Below, piece after piece: positions 53,300 through 64,000 of a stretch of DNA of 64,000 nucleotides. This DNA comes from Laguncularia racemosa. Taxonomy: Eukaryota > Streptophyta > Magnoliopsida > Myrtales > Combretaceae. Below the pieces are notes generated by a model. That model was not told where the DNA came from. It worked only from the letters and a program-made list of their open reading frames with translations, and did not search any database. The translations under genes and the position numbers were made by a program. Numbering within the stretch: position 1 is the first letter of the stretch; every line of letters begins with the position of its first letter. The stretch is taken from contig JBBMOL010000374.1 in NCBI GenBank assembly GCA_037954665.1, positions 186,001-250,000 on the forward strand. The letters run 5' to 3'.

Positions 53300-54900
53300 A
53301 TGGAGCCTAGACCCTTCAATCCTTTAATCTTGATGCAGCAAGAGGGACATTAATCACAAGACATTTGGGATAGAGAGGTAAACGACCTTTCACTTGTTAA
53401 TTAGTTTATGTTGCATTAGGAATAGTAAAACATTTCATGTGTTATCGTTATAGGATGAAGCAACCCTCGCTGTTCAACAACATGAGTTATCACTCCATCG
53501 TGACGAGTGCACTATCCCCTTCGATCCTCGAATGGAGCCATACATGTGTTTGGCTAGATTCCAAGATGTGAGTTACCTGCCATACATGCCACTAGATTGG
53601 CACATGATTATAGCATTGGCGAAGTGATAGTGGTTAGAGATGCACACATTCCACATGCCAACAAAAGAGTATACTATCACCCTGTAGGATGAGGGGATCT
53701 AGGTAGGACTCCTGTTGATGGTTAGACAGTTACAGGGAGTAGTTGCTTGGATTAGGATGCAATATGTGAGGAATTGCTAGAGGAGGGCTAGGGCCTAACA
53801 GTGGGGGGGGCACATTAGTATGACGTAGCTCCGTGATATATTCTGAATGCTCCCACTTGACACTAATGCTAAATAAATTTGCATACATAATGCAGCTATT
53901 AGGGGGATTTATCTTTGCTAATAAATCCAACGCCCTCATCCACGTGATGTGGTTACCTTTGATGGAGCATTTCGAAATTACTGGAATGTATAGGTGGGGG
54001 TCCACATGTTTGGTGTGGTTGTATTGCCAACTTTATGTCGCGTCATCGCCATTTGCATACAAGATTAGAGGGGTTGCCATTCTGCTATAGGTGTGCGCTT
54101 AGGATAGATTTCCCCACATTACACCCCTTAGCTAACACGGACTATATATATAAGTTGGATGTCCATTGGTAGTATATTGGAATACGAGGAGGGACACTTA
54201 GTATCACCCCACCTACATTATTGGCACATACTAGGATGCATTGGACAGGCAGAACATGTCATAGGTACTTCAATAACCTAATTTTTTTTCCTTACAATTC
54301 ATCATATTGATCATTTACAGTGAATATAATTTCTTATTTTTTAGGTGGAATGGGAGTTATATGATGGGAATCTAATTAATCTCCTGCCTAATTTCTACAA
54401 AGGTGGCATGCACCTTTGGATGGCTCAAGTGCTACTAATTTATTTCCACATAGTTGAGTGGTATTTGCCAGACTAAGTAGCTAGGCAGTTTAATGGGTTC
54501 TAATGTATCCCATAACCGATGAACACACAACCGGAGCTCCATGAAATCAACCTACGGGGGCGGATTGATGTTGATTGGTCGATCCACCATATAGTATATA
54601 TAAACATATGGGAACAGTGGGCCAATTGAGTGGTTAATATGGAGAGCCCTAGTGGTGTGCATGATAATTACCTGTAATGGTATAGATCTATCAATCGGTG
54701 ATATATTGGATGCGTGGGGCTATTCTTAGATTTATGGTAAGTACAATTTACATCAACACTTTGTAATTAAGTGAATAATTGCATGATCATTTAAAATTTG
54801 ATTTATGTTTTGTTCATATTAGTAGGGTGACATGTTACAACAAATCTGCTTATCATCGGATATAGATATAGGCATGAGAATAGCTGCTGAGGGTCTTCAG
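53300..54900 (+). pseudogene. Plant mobile domain (PMD) gene, broken, with introns
   Basis: Exon 1 from the ATG at 53,300 to 53,377, intron 53,378-53,454 (GT...AG), exon 2 beginning 'DEATLAVQQHELSLHRDE' and 'RFQDVSYLPYMPLDWHMIIALAK', 'MHTFHMPTKEYTITLQDEG'. The frame 53,833-54,090 reads 'LGGFIFANKSNALIHVMWLPLMEHFEITGMYRWGSTCLVWLYCQLY', a clear PMD (aminotransferase-like plant mobile domain) signature. A second intron (54,265-54,344) and 'LPNFYKGGMHLWMAQVLLIYFHIVEWYLPD' follow; a third intron may span 54,736-54,825. Many stops. PMD proteins occur as host proteins (MAIN/MAIL type) and inside transposons; which applies here is open. Element H interrupts its 3' end. Confidence 0.8.
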
Positions 54901-54905
54901 TTCAT

Positions 54906-55568
54906 TGATGGGATTTAAACCATTTTAGTAACAAAACCCATTACCCAAGTTAGAGCCAAAGGACCATAGATTCTTACATTGAGAGTCCTATTTGACCAAA
55001 TGGAACCCAAAGACACTCACATAATATCTTCATTCCTTTGACATGATTACTTTACATTTAATCAGGTGCAATTGTCAGTGCTTCGGGATGATGATTAAGT
55101 CAATTAGAGGATGGCTCACCAGCTTACCTTTGAACCGAAATAGTCTATTTGGAGTCGGTGCCAATTGCTTTATGTTTTTTCCTTTATTTTCTTTACATTT
55201 TTTTCTATAGGAGACTACTATAAATACTTGTCAAAGGAACACAAAAGGACACTTTTGATTTTCAGTAAAAATAAGAGAATATACACGAGATTTGAGGTTT
55301 TCTCATTTCATCTAACTTTTATCAATCTTTTGTGGATTGTAGTGAGTTAAAAGGCTAGGGATTGTTGTGTGTCATATCAACAACACTAAGCTTAATCCTC
55401 CCTCTACTAATGTGTAATATCTGGTAAGAAAATTGGATCTCATTTTTTTTTTTTATTCTTAGTGTGAAATAGGGTTTGGCGTGGAAATCGATCTTTTTCA
55501 ATTTGGGGATTGTTCAATTGTCTTGGAATGATATATGTGCTCTATTATTAATTGAAATTGACATATCA
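54906..55568 (+). repeat. Element H 5' LTR
   Basis: About 663 bp, TGATGGGATT...GACATATCA. 'acaaaaccca...agagccaaagg' near its start matches the start of the D LTR. TATA tataaata at 55,219-55,226. The 3' LTR lies outside, so the ends are inferred from TG/CA and the PBS. Confidence 0.7.
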
Positions 55569-55573
55569 TAATT

Positions 55574-55584
55574 TGGTATTAGAG
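55574..55584 (+). other. Element H primer-binding site, degenerate tRNA-iMet
   Basis: TGGTATTAGAG, 6 bp after the LTR end at 55,568. Confidence 0.65.
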
Positions 55585-56055
55585 TAAGGTTAAGAGAAAG
55601 GTTGTAACGTAGGATTGCTTGATTTGGAAATGAACAAGTAGGGTTTATACCGTGAGCATATTGAATTGTTTGATTATGAATTGAAGCTAGGATTATTGCA
55701 TATTTTTTCGTAATTAATTGAGTATTGTGAATTGGAATTGAAATAAGGGCTAAATTAGGGTTTATGCCATGGATAGTGTTATGGGTATGGTATGATTGCG
55801 TGATTGAGGATTGAGATTGGGTAAGTGTCTTGGATGCTCATTTTGAATTGAAATTGAGTAAGGTTGAATTTAGAGTATGTGTGACGTGGTGGAGTAGTTG
55901 TGGATTGGAAATTGAACAAAGGTTGAGAATTGGATTGCATTGTGATTCACAAGATTGTGGAATTGGGAAATTGAACAAAGGTTAATAATTAGGGTGTGCC
56001 ATGGTGGTGTGATTGTGATTTGGGATATTTCTATGAAGACTATAATTCAACAATT
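55585..56055 (+). other. Element H non-coding leader
   Basis: About 470 bp of T/G-rich, C-poor DNA with a loose repeat 'gattg.g.attga.attggg'. No gene. Confidence 0.5.
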
Positions 56056-57400
56056 ATGTCAAATGATAGTGTGAATGGAGGAATTGGGAATGAAGCTAAT
56101 AGTCAAGTTGGAGGAGTAGGTTAAGGACGCCATGCTATAGGTGGTAGAAGAGACTTAGAAGAGCAATTACAAGAGTTAACCACCATTATTGCTAATCTAG
56201 CTACATGGGTTAACTAGAGAACACTTCTATAATAGCCAATGGCAAATCCACTAGTACCCTCACCTCAAGTAGCCATTAATAATGCTCGTAACGAAGGAGA
56301 ATTAGGAAGTAATAGGGGAAGGTGAATTGGAGGAAATTACCCTGCCCAACCAAAAAGAAGAGATGATAATTTTGAGGATGAATTCTATCCTAACCGTGAG
56401 TTTAGGCTACCTAAAGGTTTAAAATTTATGAAATTATAAATGCCTTCATTTGCTAGAAGGGGATCTACAAAGGATTATCTTGATTGGGAGGATAAGGTAG
56501 AAGGGCTTTTTGAATGCTATGAAATTAATGACAATACCCAAGTACATCTGGCAATAGTAGAATTTATAGGGTATGCCATCTTATGGTGGAAAAACATTGT
56601 GGTTAGTAGGAGGAGAGATGGAGATGCTGAGATCAGTACTTAATAGGAGATGAAATGGGTTATGAGGAAGAGATTTATACCAGAGCATTACAGTTAGGAA
56701 CTATTCATGTGTCTCTTAACATTGAGATAGGGAGCCAAAACCGTAGATGAGTATGCCCAAGAATTTGAGACACTGATGATTCGATGTGGAGCAGTTGAAT
56801 CTTTTGAACAAATGATGGCATAGTTTGTGCTGGGTCTAAAATATGAGATTACTTGTATAGTGGAACTACAATGATAAGACACCCTTGATGAGGCCATCCA
56901 ACTGGCCTTAAAAGTTGATAGAGACGTTCTAATCCTTATGGAGTGGCGAGTAACAAGTATGGATCGCCTAATAAACTATATGGGTCTGATAGTAAGAATG
57001 TTGATAAGGGGGGATATGGTAAAAATGTGGAAAAGAATGAAGTTATTCCAAATGTTAGAGGGGAGGAAGAATTTTCTAGAAAAGGGAGAGTAGTTGTTGA
57101 GATTGAGAATAAATAGATAACAATCGGTTCATCAAGAGGAAAAAAATCACCAAATCAAATGCTTCAAATGTTTAGGTTTTCGATATATGGCTACTTAATG
57201 TCCTAACCGAAGGGTGATGAGTGTCATGGAGATGGAGAGTGAGGATGACAAGGAAGAGATGCATGAGCCAATAGATTTTTTAATAGTATTAGATAAGTAT
57301 TATGGAGATGTAGATGCTAAAGTGCATGAAGATAGAAGGAATAATCAATATTTAGCTATCAATGTGTTGCGCAAGGTGATGACTACTTTTTTTGCTAATG
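56056..57400 (+). pseudogene. Element H gag
   Basis: ATG at 56,056-56,058 with MSNDSVNGGIGNEANSQVGG. The capsid is open at 56,440-56,643: 'MPSFARRGSTKDYLDWEDKVEGLFECYEINDNTQVHLAIVEFIGYAILWWKN', then 'EMKWVMRKRFIPEHY', 'QEFETLMIRCGAVESFEQ' and the zinc knuckle remnant 'IKCFKCLGFRYMAT' (His and last Cys disturbed). More than eight stops. Confidence 0.85.
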
Positions 57401-57830
57401 AGGAAGAATAGTGGGAGAACCTATTCCATATTTCCTGTAGGATCTAAGGTAACTTTTGTGCTCTTATTATTAATGGTAGTAGTTGCACCAATGTAGTGAC
57501 TGCTTTATAAGTTAATAAATTGAAACTAGTCATTACTCCACACCCTAAGCTATATAAACCGAACTGGTTGTGTGAACAAGGCAATCTGCATGTTACTCAA
57601 AGGGCTAAGGTTTCATTCAGCATAGGAGAGAGATACCATGATGAGATTGTTTGTGATATTCTTCTTATGTGTGCATCACACATACTGCTTAGCAAACCAT
57701 GGTTATATGATAAGAGGGTGTTGCACAATGGGTTTAGGAACACTTATGTGTTCCAAAAAGATGGCAAGGGCATTGTGTTGAATCCCATGTCACCAATTGA
57801 AGCATAAGAAGCATAGAGACAAATCAATAA
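57401..57830 (+). pseudogene. Element H protease
   Basis: 'ENLFHISCRI', then 'ALIINGSSCTNVVTAL' (active site N-G-S, catalytic Asp lost), 'LHVTQRAKVSFSIGERYHDEIVCDILLMCASHILLSKPWLYDKRVLHNGFRNTYVF'. Open from 57,520 to 57,807, broken before it. Confidence 0.85.
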
Positions 57831-58419
57831 AATCATAAAAAAGAAGACCTTATTTGTGGGACAACAACTGCTAGAAGAGGTGATTCAAGAAAAGAGACTA
57901 GTATATCTATTGTAGAGAACAGTTACCTCCTATTGTGAACCAGGTGCTAAATGAGTACATGGATGTATTCCCAAATGAGTTACCTAAGGGATTACCACAA
58001 GTGAGAGGCATTGAGCATGCGAATGATTTATAGCTTGGATCAATTTACCAAACCAGCCTGCATATTGCATGAATCCTGAAGAGGCTAAAAAATTGAAGTA
58101 ATAGGTAGATGAGCTAGTAGAAAGGGGTTTTGTCAGAGAGAGTATTAGTCTTTATGCTATTCCTACACTTCTTGTTCTGAAGAAGGATGGTACATAGTGT
58201 ATGTGCATCGATAACAAAGCTATTGATAAAATTACCATCAAATGCAGGTATCCCATTCTTAGACTTGATGATATGCTAGACAAACAGAATGGTGCACAGG
58301 TATTCTTTAAAGTTAACCTTAAAAGCAGATATCACCAAATTCGTATGAGGGTTAGAGATGAGTGGAACACTGCTTTTAAGACATAACATGGTTTGTATGA
58401 GTGGATCGTCATGCCATTT
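57831..58419 (+). pseudogene. Element H reverse transcriptase, N-terminal half
   Basis: RT entry '...LPNQPAYCMNPEEAKKLK' and 'VERGFVRESISLYAIPTLLVLKKDGT', then 'CMCIDNKAIDKITIKCRYPILRLDDMLDKQNGAQVFFKVNLKSRYHQIRMRV' and 'HGLYEWIVMPF'. It ends in the VMPFG motif, where the A3 LTR begins; the YxDD box would be on the far side of A3. Confidence 0.88.
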
Positions 58420-58505
58420 TAATGGAAGCCATGATGGGAGCCAAGCTAGAAGGTGGAATGTGGATCCTCTTGAAGTGCCACTTGGACCGATCATAAGAAC
58501 TCGAG

Positions 58506-60141
58506 TGATGGGTGTCGAATCCAACAAAAATAAAACCTACTCCAAGACAATTATATGATTTGCATATAGTGGTGAGTAGGGTCGAATCCACAGAGATTGG
58601 TTAAACTTATTTCTATCCAAGGAGAATAAAAAGGAAAAGGAAAATGGGGGGTTTCGTTTGTGAATCGAATAAAGTTAAAACAGGATAAGAAAGTTGTATA
58701 TTGATAAAAAGCCTAGCCAAAGGAATCAAGATAGTTTAATTCAAGGAATTGATCATCGATGCAAATGTTCTCTATTCTTGTTCCTAGATAAATTGGTTAT
58801 GGTTATTAACAAGCTCTAACAACCTATCTCTCCTTACTTCCTCGATAACTTCAGACAAGCGCTTTGAATTATTTCTCTTATTGATTAAACAACCCTAGAC
58901 AAGCGCTTAGGATTTAATCTATCAATAGCATTAAGATCTAGAGAGACCACCAATTCATGCCAGTAGATTATAAGATAACCTATTTAAACATGATCACACA
59001 CCTCCATAACATGAATTCGATCATCTCTTTTATAACCAAACATGTTATTGCGTCACTAAGACTAGAACAATCAAACAATTACGGATTTGACGTGCTAGTT
59101 GACAATATATTAACTTGCTAATTGAGTAGAAGAGCTCTATTCATACCAATCAACAAAGATAATAATGACAAAACGATAAGAAGATATATGAATACCCGAA
59201 AGCGAAGAATAGAATAAATACAAGTCAATTAGACCTCACAATTCGTGGAGAATTAAACATCTATGACCCTTTGGCTAGAAAAGTAGCTTAGCTACTCATG
59301 TTCATCAACAAAACGAAAATAAAAGATAGAAACATAATGAACCCGGTTGCCTGCTCTGCCTCCGCGTTTCCTTCGTGTCTCCAAGGTGATTCCAGATTCA
59401 AAGATTAAAGATTGCCTCTAACCCTCTAGGGTTGGCTCTATTTATATTATTAGAAGGATAGCATGTGATCTTTTGCTAGCAAGATACGAAAATATCTTTC
59501 CTTTTCCAAGTAGATTTCGAGAAGTGAAGATTCGTCTGCCTGGCACGCCCCAACACACGGCCGTGGGTCAAGCCGTGCCATCCTCTGTGCTTATTCTTCA
59601 AGTCTTCATCCGTGCCTAGTGTGAACCACGGTTACACACACGGCCCGATTTCAAGCCGTGCCTTCATCTGTGCATAATCTTCAAGTCTTCATCCGTGTCC
59701 AGTGTGTACCACGGTTAGACCCACTGCTAGATTTCAAGTCGTGCCTTCATCTGGTTGATGTTCCACACTTTCTTCTCCTTGGCGCGTCTATCTTCCACCA
59801 AGGCTCCAAGTACGGTTTCTCCCACGGCTTCCACCACGGCCGTGTCTTAAGCCGTGTCTCTCTCTGTTGAAAGTCCTCATTTTCGCCTTCTTGTCCAGTG
59901 TGTAACACGGTTTGAAACTTTGCCGTGCCGCAAACCGTGCTTCCTCCAGTGGTGTAATTCCTTGTCTTGATCCAAGTTGTAGATGACTTCTCTAAAATAC
60001 TTGAATTAGCATCCTTGACTCCATTTAACCTGATTTATCACGATGATAGAATTAAAGTACCATTTCCTTATGATTTCTATAAAATCAATAATAATTTAAC
60101 ACAATTTATACTATAAAGATTGAGTATAAAATGGCTCTATC
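58506..60141 (-). mobile_element. Solo LTR K, Athila/Tat-like, TSD tcgag
   Basis: 1636 bp, TGATGGGTGTCG...GGCTCTATCA, flanked by tcgag at 58,501-58,505 and 60,142-60,146. 'gggtcgaatccacagagattgg' near the left end parallels the Athila LTRs; tatttata at 59,446-59,453 gives minus sense. CACGGCCGTG-type words fill 59,545-59,935. Confidence 0.88.
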
Positions 60142-60544
60142 ATCGAGCGAAATGATTCAAAGAAGCACTTAACGGGTTGATAAAGGATATCTAAGAAGCC
60201 AGAAAAGATTTGAGCAACCATGAGAATGAACTTGCATTTGTACAAGTCATTCAAGGTTTTAACAGGGGAAATCAAAGCATAGGAGATCAAAGCTACCAGC
60301 TTAGGTAGAGAAATAGCCGACCTTGAAAATGCTACGTTTCCGGCTTTGATCCAACGTTGAAATTAGAGAGCTATAGAAGGACTACGCCGCCTTCTATGCC
60401 ACCGGCGTATATATCCGGCGTACATCTTACACCGCCCACTACGCCGCCAGTGTACATCCGGTGTACATCGCCTAATTGTTTTTTTTTTTTCAACTTTATT
60501 ATGTTTTGTCGTTTTTGGGTTTTTTCTTTACGAATTGTAAACAC

Positions 60545-60552
60545 TATAAATA
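60545..60552 (+). promoter_or_regulatory. TATA box of A3 5' LTR
   Basis: tataaata about 300 bp before the LTR end, downstream of the GC-rich repeat cluster. Fits the U3/R boundary of a gypsy LTR. Confidence 0.6.
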
Positions 60553-60854
60553 GTCTATTAGGGTTGGAAAGCAGACATCATTAAACCTTGATCAATATAA
60601 TTTGAAGAGCATTCCTCTATTGGTTCTCAAAAGAACTTCTCTTGAACTTATTGGATCTCTTTCGTGGCATTCAAATCAGACTTATCAATTGGTCTTTCAT
60701 CCCGATTGTGGCGTCAACATAGTATACCAAGGTTCTTGCCTCATCTATAGGCAACGGGTCGCGGTTCCACTTCGATTAATTTGGCATCTTAGGTTGTAAT
60801 TCCAAACGTATTGGTATAGGGTTTCGTCATAGGTAGGCGTGGTTCGTATCAATT

Positions 60855-60871
60855 TGGTATCAGAGCCTAGG
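60855..60871 (+). other. A3 primer-binding site, tRNA-iMet
   Basis: TGGTATCAGAGCCTAGG, 3 bp after the LTR. Confidence 0.9.
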
Positions 60872-61277
60872 TTTGTTAAAAATTAGTTCAGTTTAAGAAA
60901 GGTAACATCAAAACCCTAACTCCAATCGATCATATCAATCGTTCGTATTACCATTGCTTCATATTCAATTCCATAGTGTTAATTGTTTCTTTAGTAGTTT
61001 AGTTGCATTCTATCAATCCTTGCTTCAAAAAAAAAAAAAGGAAAAATTCAAGCCCGGAGATTTTGTTCTTGAATTCTACGGAAGAATTTGTTGTGGTTTA
61101 GATTAGTTCCAAGAGAACTGAGAAGACGGATTGGTGAGTTGATATCATCTCTGTTAGTGAGACTACACGAGTGAATGTGGGATATCCTTCTTTGAGTGAA
61201 ACACGTGAAGGAGTGAATTGTGAGGTTTAATTCTGTATATATATTTGTGTTAGTACTAACCTTTTATTACAGGAACT
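60872..61277 (+). other. A3 leader
   Basis: About 400 bp with a purine-rich run at 61,027-61,047. No gene. Confidence 0.6.
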
Positions 61278-62360
61278 ATGTCAAGGCAAAGTTCTCCTGA
61301 AGGTGAGAGGGGGAGGTTTGATGCTAGGTTAGTAATTGAGGCATTGAAGAGTGAGATGAAGAGAATGTTTTAGGAGGGAATGGAGCAAATTCATGAAACG
61401 GTGGAGCAAAAACTAGAGCAATCTAAGAACGTCTTTCAAGGGCGTAAGAGGAAGAGTTTTTCTAAGAGAAGACAAAGGGGTAGAGATGAAACTTCTGATG
61501 ATGAGTTTGATGAACCGTCTATCGGGAGTTATAGAGGTTATGGTGGTAAGAATAGAAGAACTAGGGATTGGGAAGATAGAGGAGATAGGAATAGAGAGGA
61601 TAATCAATTGGGTATAAAGATGAAGATTCCTCCTTTCCAAGGGAAGAATGATCCCGAGGTATACTTAGAATGGGAGAAGAAGGTAGAGCTGTTGTTTGAT
61701 TATCACAATTATAGTGAGAGAAACAAAGTGAAGCTTGCTACCATTGAGTTTTCAGATTATGCCATAGTGTGGTGGGATCAATTGATGTTGAATAGGAGAA
61801 GGAATGGCGAACCACCCATTGAGTCTTGGGAAGAGATGAAGAGGATGATGAAGAAGCGATTTGTTCTTGCTTACTACTATCGCGAATTGCACAACAAATT
61901 GCAAACTCTTAAGTAGGGAAGCCGAAGTGTGGATGAGTATTTCAAGGAGATGGAGGTTACTATGATTAGAGCAAATGTTGAGGAGGATAGAGAGGCTACC
62001 ATGGCTAGGTTTCTTGCTAGGTTAAATAGAGAGATTCAAAATGTAGTAGAATTACAACATTATGTGGAATTAGAAGATATGGTCCACATGGCTATAAAGG
62101 TTGAGAACCAACACAAGAGGAAAGGTAGTAATATTGCCCGGTTTCAACAGGGTACTGGTTCATCTACTTGGAAGACTAACTATTGGAGGAAGGAAGAAAA
62201 GTCTTTACCCACCAAGCCAAAAGGAGAGCAGAAGCAAGGGGGTTCTACTCCTGGTAATCAAGGTAAATCTAATTCTTCTACTCCTAGAAATCGTGACATT
62301 AAATGTTTTTAATGCCAAGGAAGAGGCCATATTGCTAGTCAATGTCCGAATAGACGCGTT
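61278..62360 (+). pseudogene. A3 gag
   Basis: ATG at 61,278 (MSRQSSPEGERGRFDARLVIEALKSEM). Capsid 'IPPFQGKNDPEVYLEWEKKVELLFDYHNYSERNKVKLATIEFSDYAIVWWDQL', 'KKRFVLAYYYRELHNKLQTL', 'EVTMIRANVEEDREATMARFLARLNREIQNVVELQHYVELEDMVHMAIKVEN'. The CCHC knuckle keeps all metal ligands (CFxCQGRGHIASQC) but its Lys codon is now TAA (62,310). Stops TAG near 61,372 and 61,914. Role: particle core. Confidence 0.92.
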
Positions 62361-62936
62361 ATGATTTTGCACGATGATGGCGAGCATGAGACTGAGGGAG
62401 ATAGTGAAGATGATGATATGCCTCCATTAGAGGATGTTAGTGATGAAGAGGAGCCTGCAGTGGGGAAGTTAGTGGTAGTAGTGAAGCGAGCTTTGAATGT
62501 GCAGGTGAAGGAAGAAGAGGAGGTGCAACGAGAGAATATCTTTCATACAAGATGTTATCTAGGTGACCATATTTGTAGTTTGATCATTGATGGGGGGAGT
62601 TGCACTAATGTAGTAAGTACTTTCATTGTTGAGAGGTTGGGGCTTAAGACCACTAAACACCCTAGCCCTTATAAATTGCAATGGCTGAATGATAGTGGCA
62701 AGAGTAAGGTGAGTAAGCAAGCCTTAATTACTTTTCGCATCGGTAGGTATAAGGATGAGGTATTGTGCGATGTAGTGTCGATGCTGGCTTGTCATTTGTT
62801 ATTGGGGAGGCCATGGCAATTTGACAGGAAGGTTATTCATGATGGCTTTTCTAACAAGTATACACTTGTTCACCATGGCACAAGCCATAATCTTAAACCC
62901 TTAACACCTAAACGGGTGTATGAGGATCAGATGTAG
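62361..62936 (+). pseudogene. A3 protease
   Basis: An open 191-codon stretch: acidic junction 'EGDSEDDDMPPLEDVSDEEEPA', then 'NIFHTRCYLGDHICSLIIDGGSCTNVVSTFIVERLG' (D-G-G), 'LLLGRPWQFDRKVIHDGF' (flap intact). Ends at a TAG (62,934-62,936). In phase with gag and RT. Confidence 0.9.
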
Positions 62937-64000
62937 CTACATCAATCTTTTGCAAAATATAAGGTAAGTGAAAAACAGAGGGAGATTGAGAGAGTAAAAG
63001 ACATAGAAAAAGAAAAGGAATACAAAAGATAATACCAGAAGGAAAAAGAGAGGAAGGCTAGAAAGTGTGTGAGAGGCCAAGTTGAGAGGGGATCAACTTT
63101 GGTGGTGAGTGAAAAGGAGAGTGCAGCCTTGCAAAAGGAGAGTTGTGTAGCAAGAGCGAGTGTAGTGAGGAGAGCATTAGTGATGAAGCAACCCATGTTG
63201 TTGCTGGTTTTTAAGGAAACTTGTTTGAATACTAACGAACTTCTTAACTCTTTGCCTAGTGTGTTTATACCTATTTTGCAGGACTTTGAAGATGTCTTCC
63301 CTGAGGAGACTCCAAAGGGGTTACCACCTATTCATGGTATTGAGCACCAGATTCAATTTGTACCTGGAGCATCTATTCTAAACAAGCTAACTTATAGGAG
63401 TAATCCAGAGGAGATAAAGGAACTCCAAAGGCAGGTTAATGACATGATGGAGAAGGGGTATGTGAGAGAAAGCATGAGCCCACGTGTAGTGCCTGTGATT
63501 TTGGTGCCTAAGAAGGATGAGTCATGGAGAATGTGTATTGATTGCTGAGCTATCAACAACATCACGGTAAAGTATCTTCATCCCATTCCTCGCTTAGATG
63601 ACATGTTAGATGAGTTATATGGGTTTAGTGTCTTCTCCAAAATTGATTTGAAAAGTGGATATCACCAAATTAGAATGAAAGAAGGTGATGAATGGAAAAC
63701 AGAATTTAAGACAAAATATGGTTTATATTAGTGGTTAGTAATGCCTTTCGGTTTAACTAATGCACCTAGTACTTTCATGAGACTTATGAACAATGTTTTG
63801 AGGACTTTTATTGGCAAATTTGTGGTAGTCTATTTTGATGATATCCTCATTTACAATAAGATTTTGGAAGACCATATAATTCACTTGAGGGTTGTTTTGG
63901 AAGTGCTTCGAAAGGAGCAATTATATGCTAACCTCAAAAAGTGCACTTTTTGCACAGACAGACTTGTGTTTCTTGGTTTTACTGTTAGTGCACAGGGAAT
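62937..64000 (+). pseudogene. A3 linker and reverse transcriptase, cut by the window end
   Basis: K/E-rich linker (62,940-63,070), 'LQDFEDVFPEETPKGLPPIHGIEHQIQFVPGASI', 'YVRESMSPRVVPVILVPKKD', 'WRMCIDC' with a TGA at 63,546-63,548, 'AINNITVKYLHPIPRLDDMLDELYG', 'VFSKIDLKSGYHQIRM', 'VMPFGLTNAPSTFMRL', catalytic YFDD (63,831-63,842), 'CTFCTDRLVFLGFTVSAQG'. A further TAG at about 63,729. The active site is intact. Confidence 0.92.

Larger units (their letters stand above)
54906..58419 (+). mobile_element. Element H: decayed autonomous relative of E, left part
   Basis: LTR, PBS, leader, gag, protease and the first half of RT in plus orientation, cut by A3 at 58,419; its rest should lie beyond A3, outside the window. 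Protein similarity to E and D in gag and protease is clear. It is the only D/E-group member here that still shows RT. Confidence 0.85.
58420..60851 (+). repeat. A3 5' LTR, interrupted by solo LTR K
   Basis: Begins TAATGGAAGCCATGATGGG (A2: TGATGAAAGCCATGATGGG) and ends GTTCGTATCA. About 0.79 kb once K and its TSD are removed. TATA tataaata at 60,545-60,552; the ACGCCGCC/CGGCGTA cluster lies upstream at about 60,318-60,475. The first 200 bp encode the pol tail of the family. Confidence 0.88.
58420..64000 (+). mobile_element. Element A3: second CRM-like gypsy copy, continues beyond the window
   Basis: 5' LTR 58,420-60,851 (with solo LTR K inside), PBS, leader, gag, protease and RT in plus orientation. 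Same family as A2 by LTR, PBS and protein. From the gag ATG at 61,278 to the window end a single reading frame holds, interrupted only by in-frame stops (about 61,372, 61,914, 62,310, 62,934, 63,029, 63,546 and 63,729). Inserted in the RT of element H. The TSD cannot be checked. Confidence 0.92.

Overview
This window looks like repeat-rich, AT-rich DNA from a flowering plant, probably a eudicot with a large genome. I see no intact host gene, rRNA, tRNA or bacterial-type gene. Almost every base from 1 to about 24,050 and from 24,487 to 51,851, and again from 54,906 to the end, belongs to Ty3/gypsy LTR retrotransposons inserted into one another. The evidence is the gag / protease / reverse transcriptase / RNase H / integrase order, primer-binding sites for plant tRNA-iMet and tRNA-Asp, polypurine tracts, TG...CA LTR ends and 5-bp target-site duplications (TSDs).

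Left block (1-24,052). A very decayed minus-strand gypsy element (element I: RT, protease and gag fragments at 1-2545, gag start and PBS/LTR near 23,051-24,052) was hit by a plus-strand non-autonomous element (element D, 2546-23,050, TSD cttcc). Element D was in turn hit by a full-length minus-strand Athila element (element B, 6094-18,742, TSD gctca), an Athila/Tat-like solo LTR (F, 19,104-20,754, TSD ctagg) and an inverted relative's solo LTR (G, 21,029-22,017). A further solo LTR (J, 1315-1941, TSD ggtgg) sits in the gag of element I.

Middle block (24,487-51,851). This is a three-level nest in which every level is on the minus strand and has a perfect 5-bp TSD. A2 (CRM-like gypsy, TSD gtatc) contains C (Athila, 28,367-49,092, TSD cctgc), which contains E (29,979-38,543, TSD atatt). 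E is the most unusual object here: three LTRs and two apparently identical internal regions in tandem (LTR-int-LTR-int-LTR), coding only for gag-protease, with no reverse transcriptase or integrase. The open frame ends in a short tail that matches the C-terminal end of a gypsy pol protein and runs into the LTR, as expected of a deletion derivative that is mobilised in trans.

Right block (51,857-64,000). An AT-rich tandem array with a period near 146 bp (about 52,200-53,285) lies next to a broken, intron-containing plant-mobile-domain (PMD) gene (53,300-54,900). That gene is interrupted by element H, a decayed autonomous relative of E. H is interrupted within its RT by A3, a second CRM-like copy (58,420 to beyond the window), whose 5' LTR carries an Athila/Tat-like solo LTR (K, 58,506-60,141, TSD tcgag).

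How the parts relate: A2 and A3 are two insertions of one autonomous-type family; H, D, E and G belong to a related group in which E and D have lost pol; B and C are Athila elements with an env-like third ORF; F and K are solo LTRs of the Athila/Tat type. Most decay is by in-frame stop codons rather than frameshifts. Recurrent regulatory features stand out: GC-rich palindromic short repeats upstream of the TATA box in LTRs of unrelated families, a conserved hairpin at the LTR end in D/E/G, and conserved non-coding blocks in Athila between pol and the env-like ORF and near the polypurine tract.
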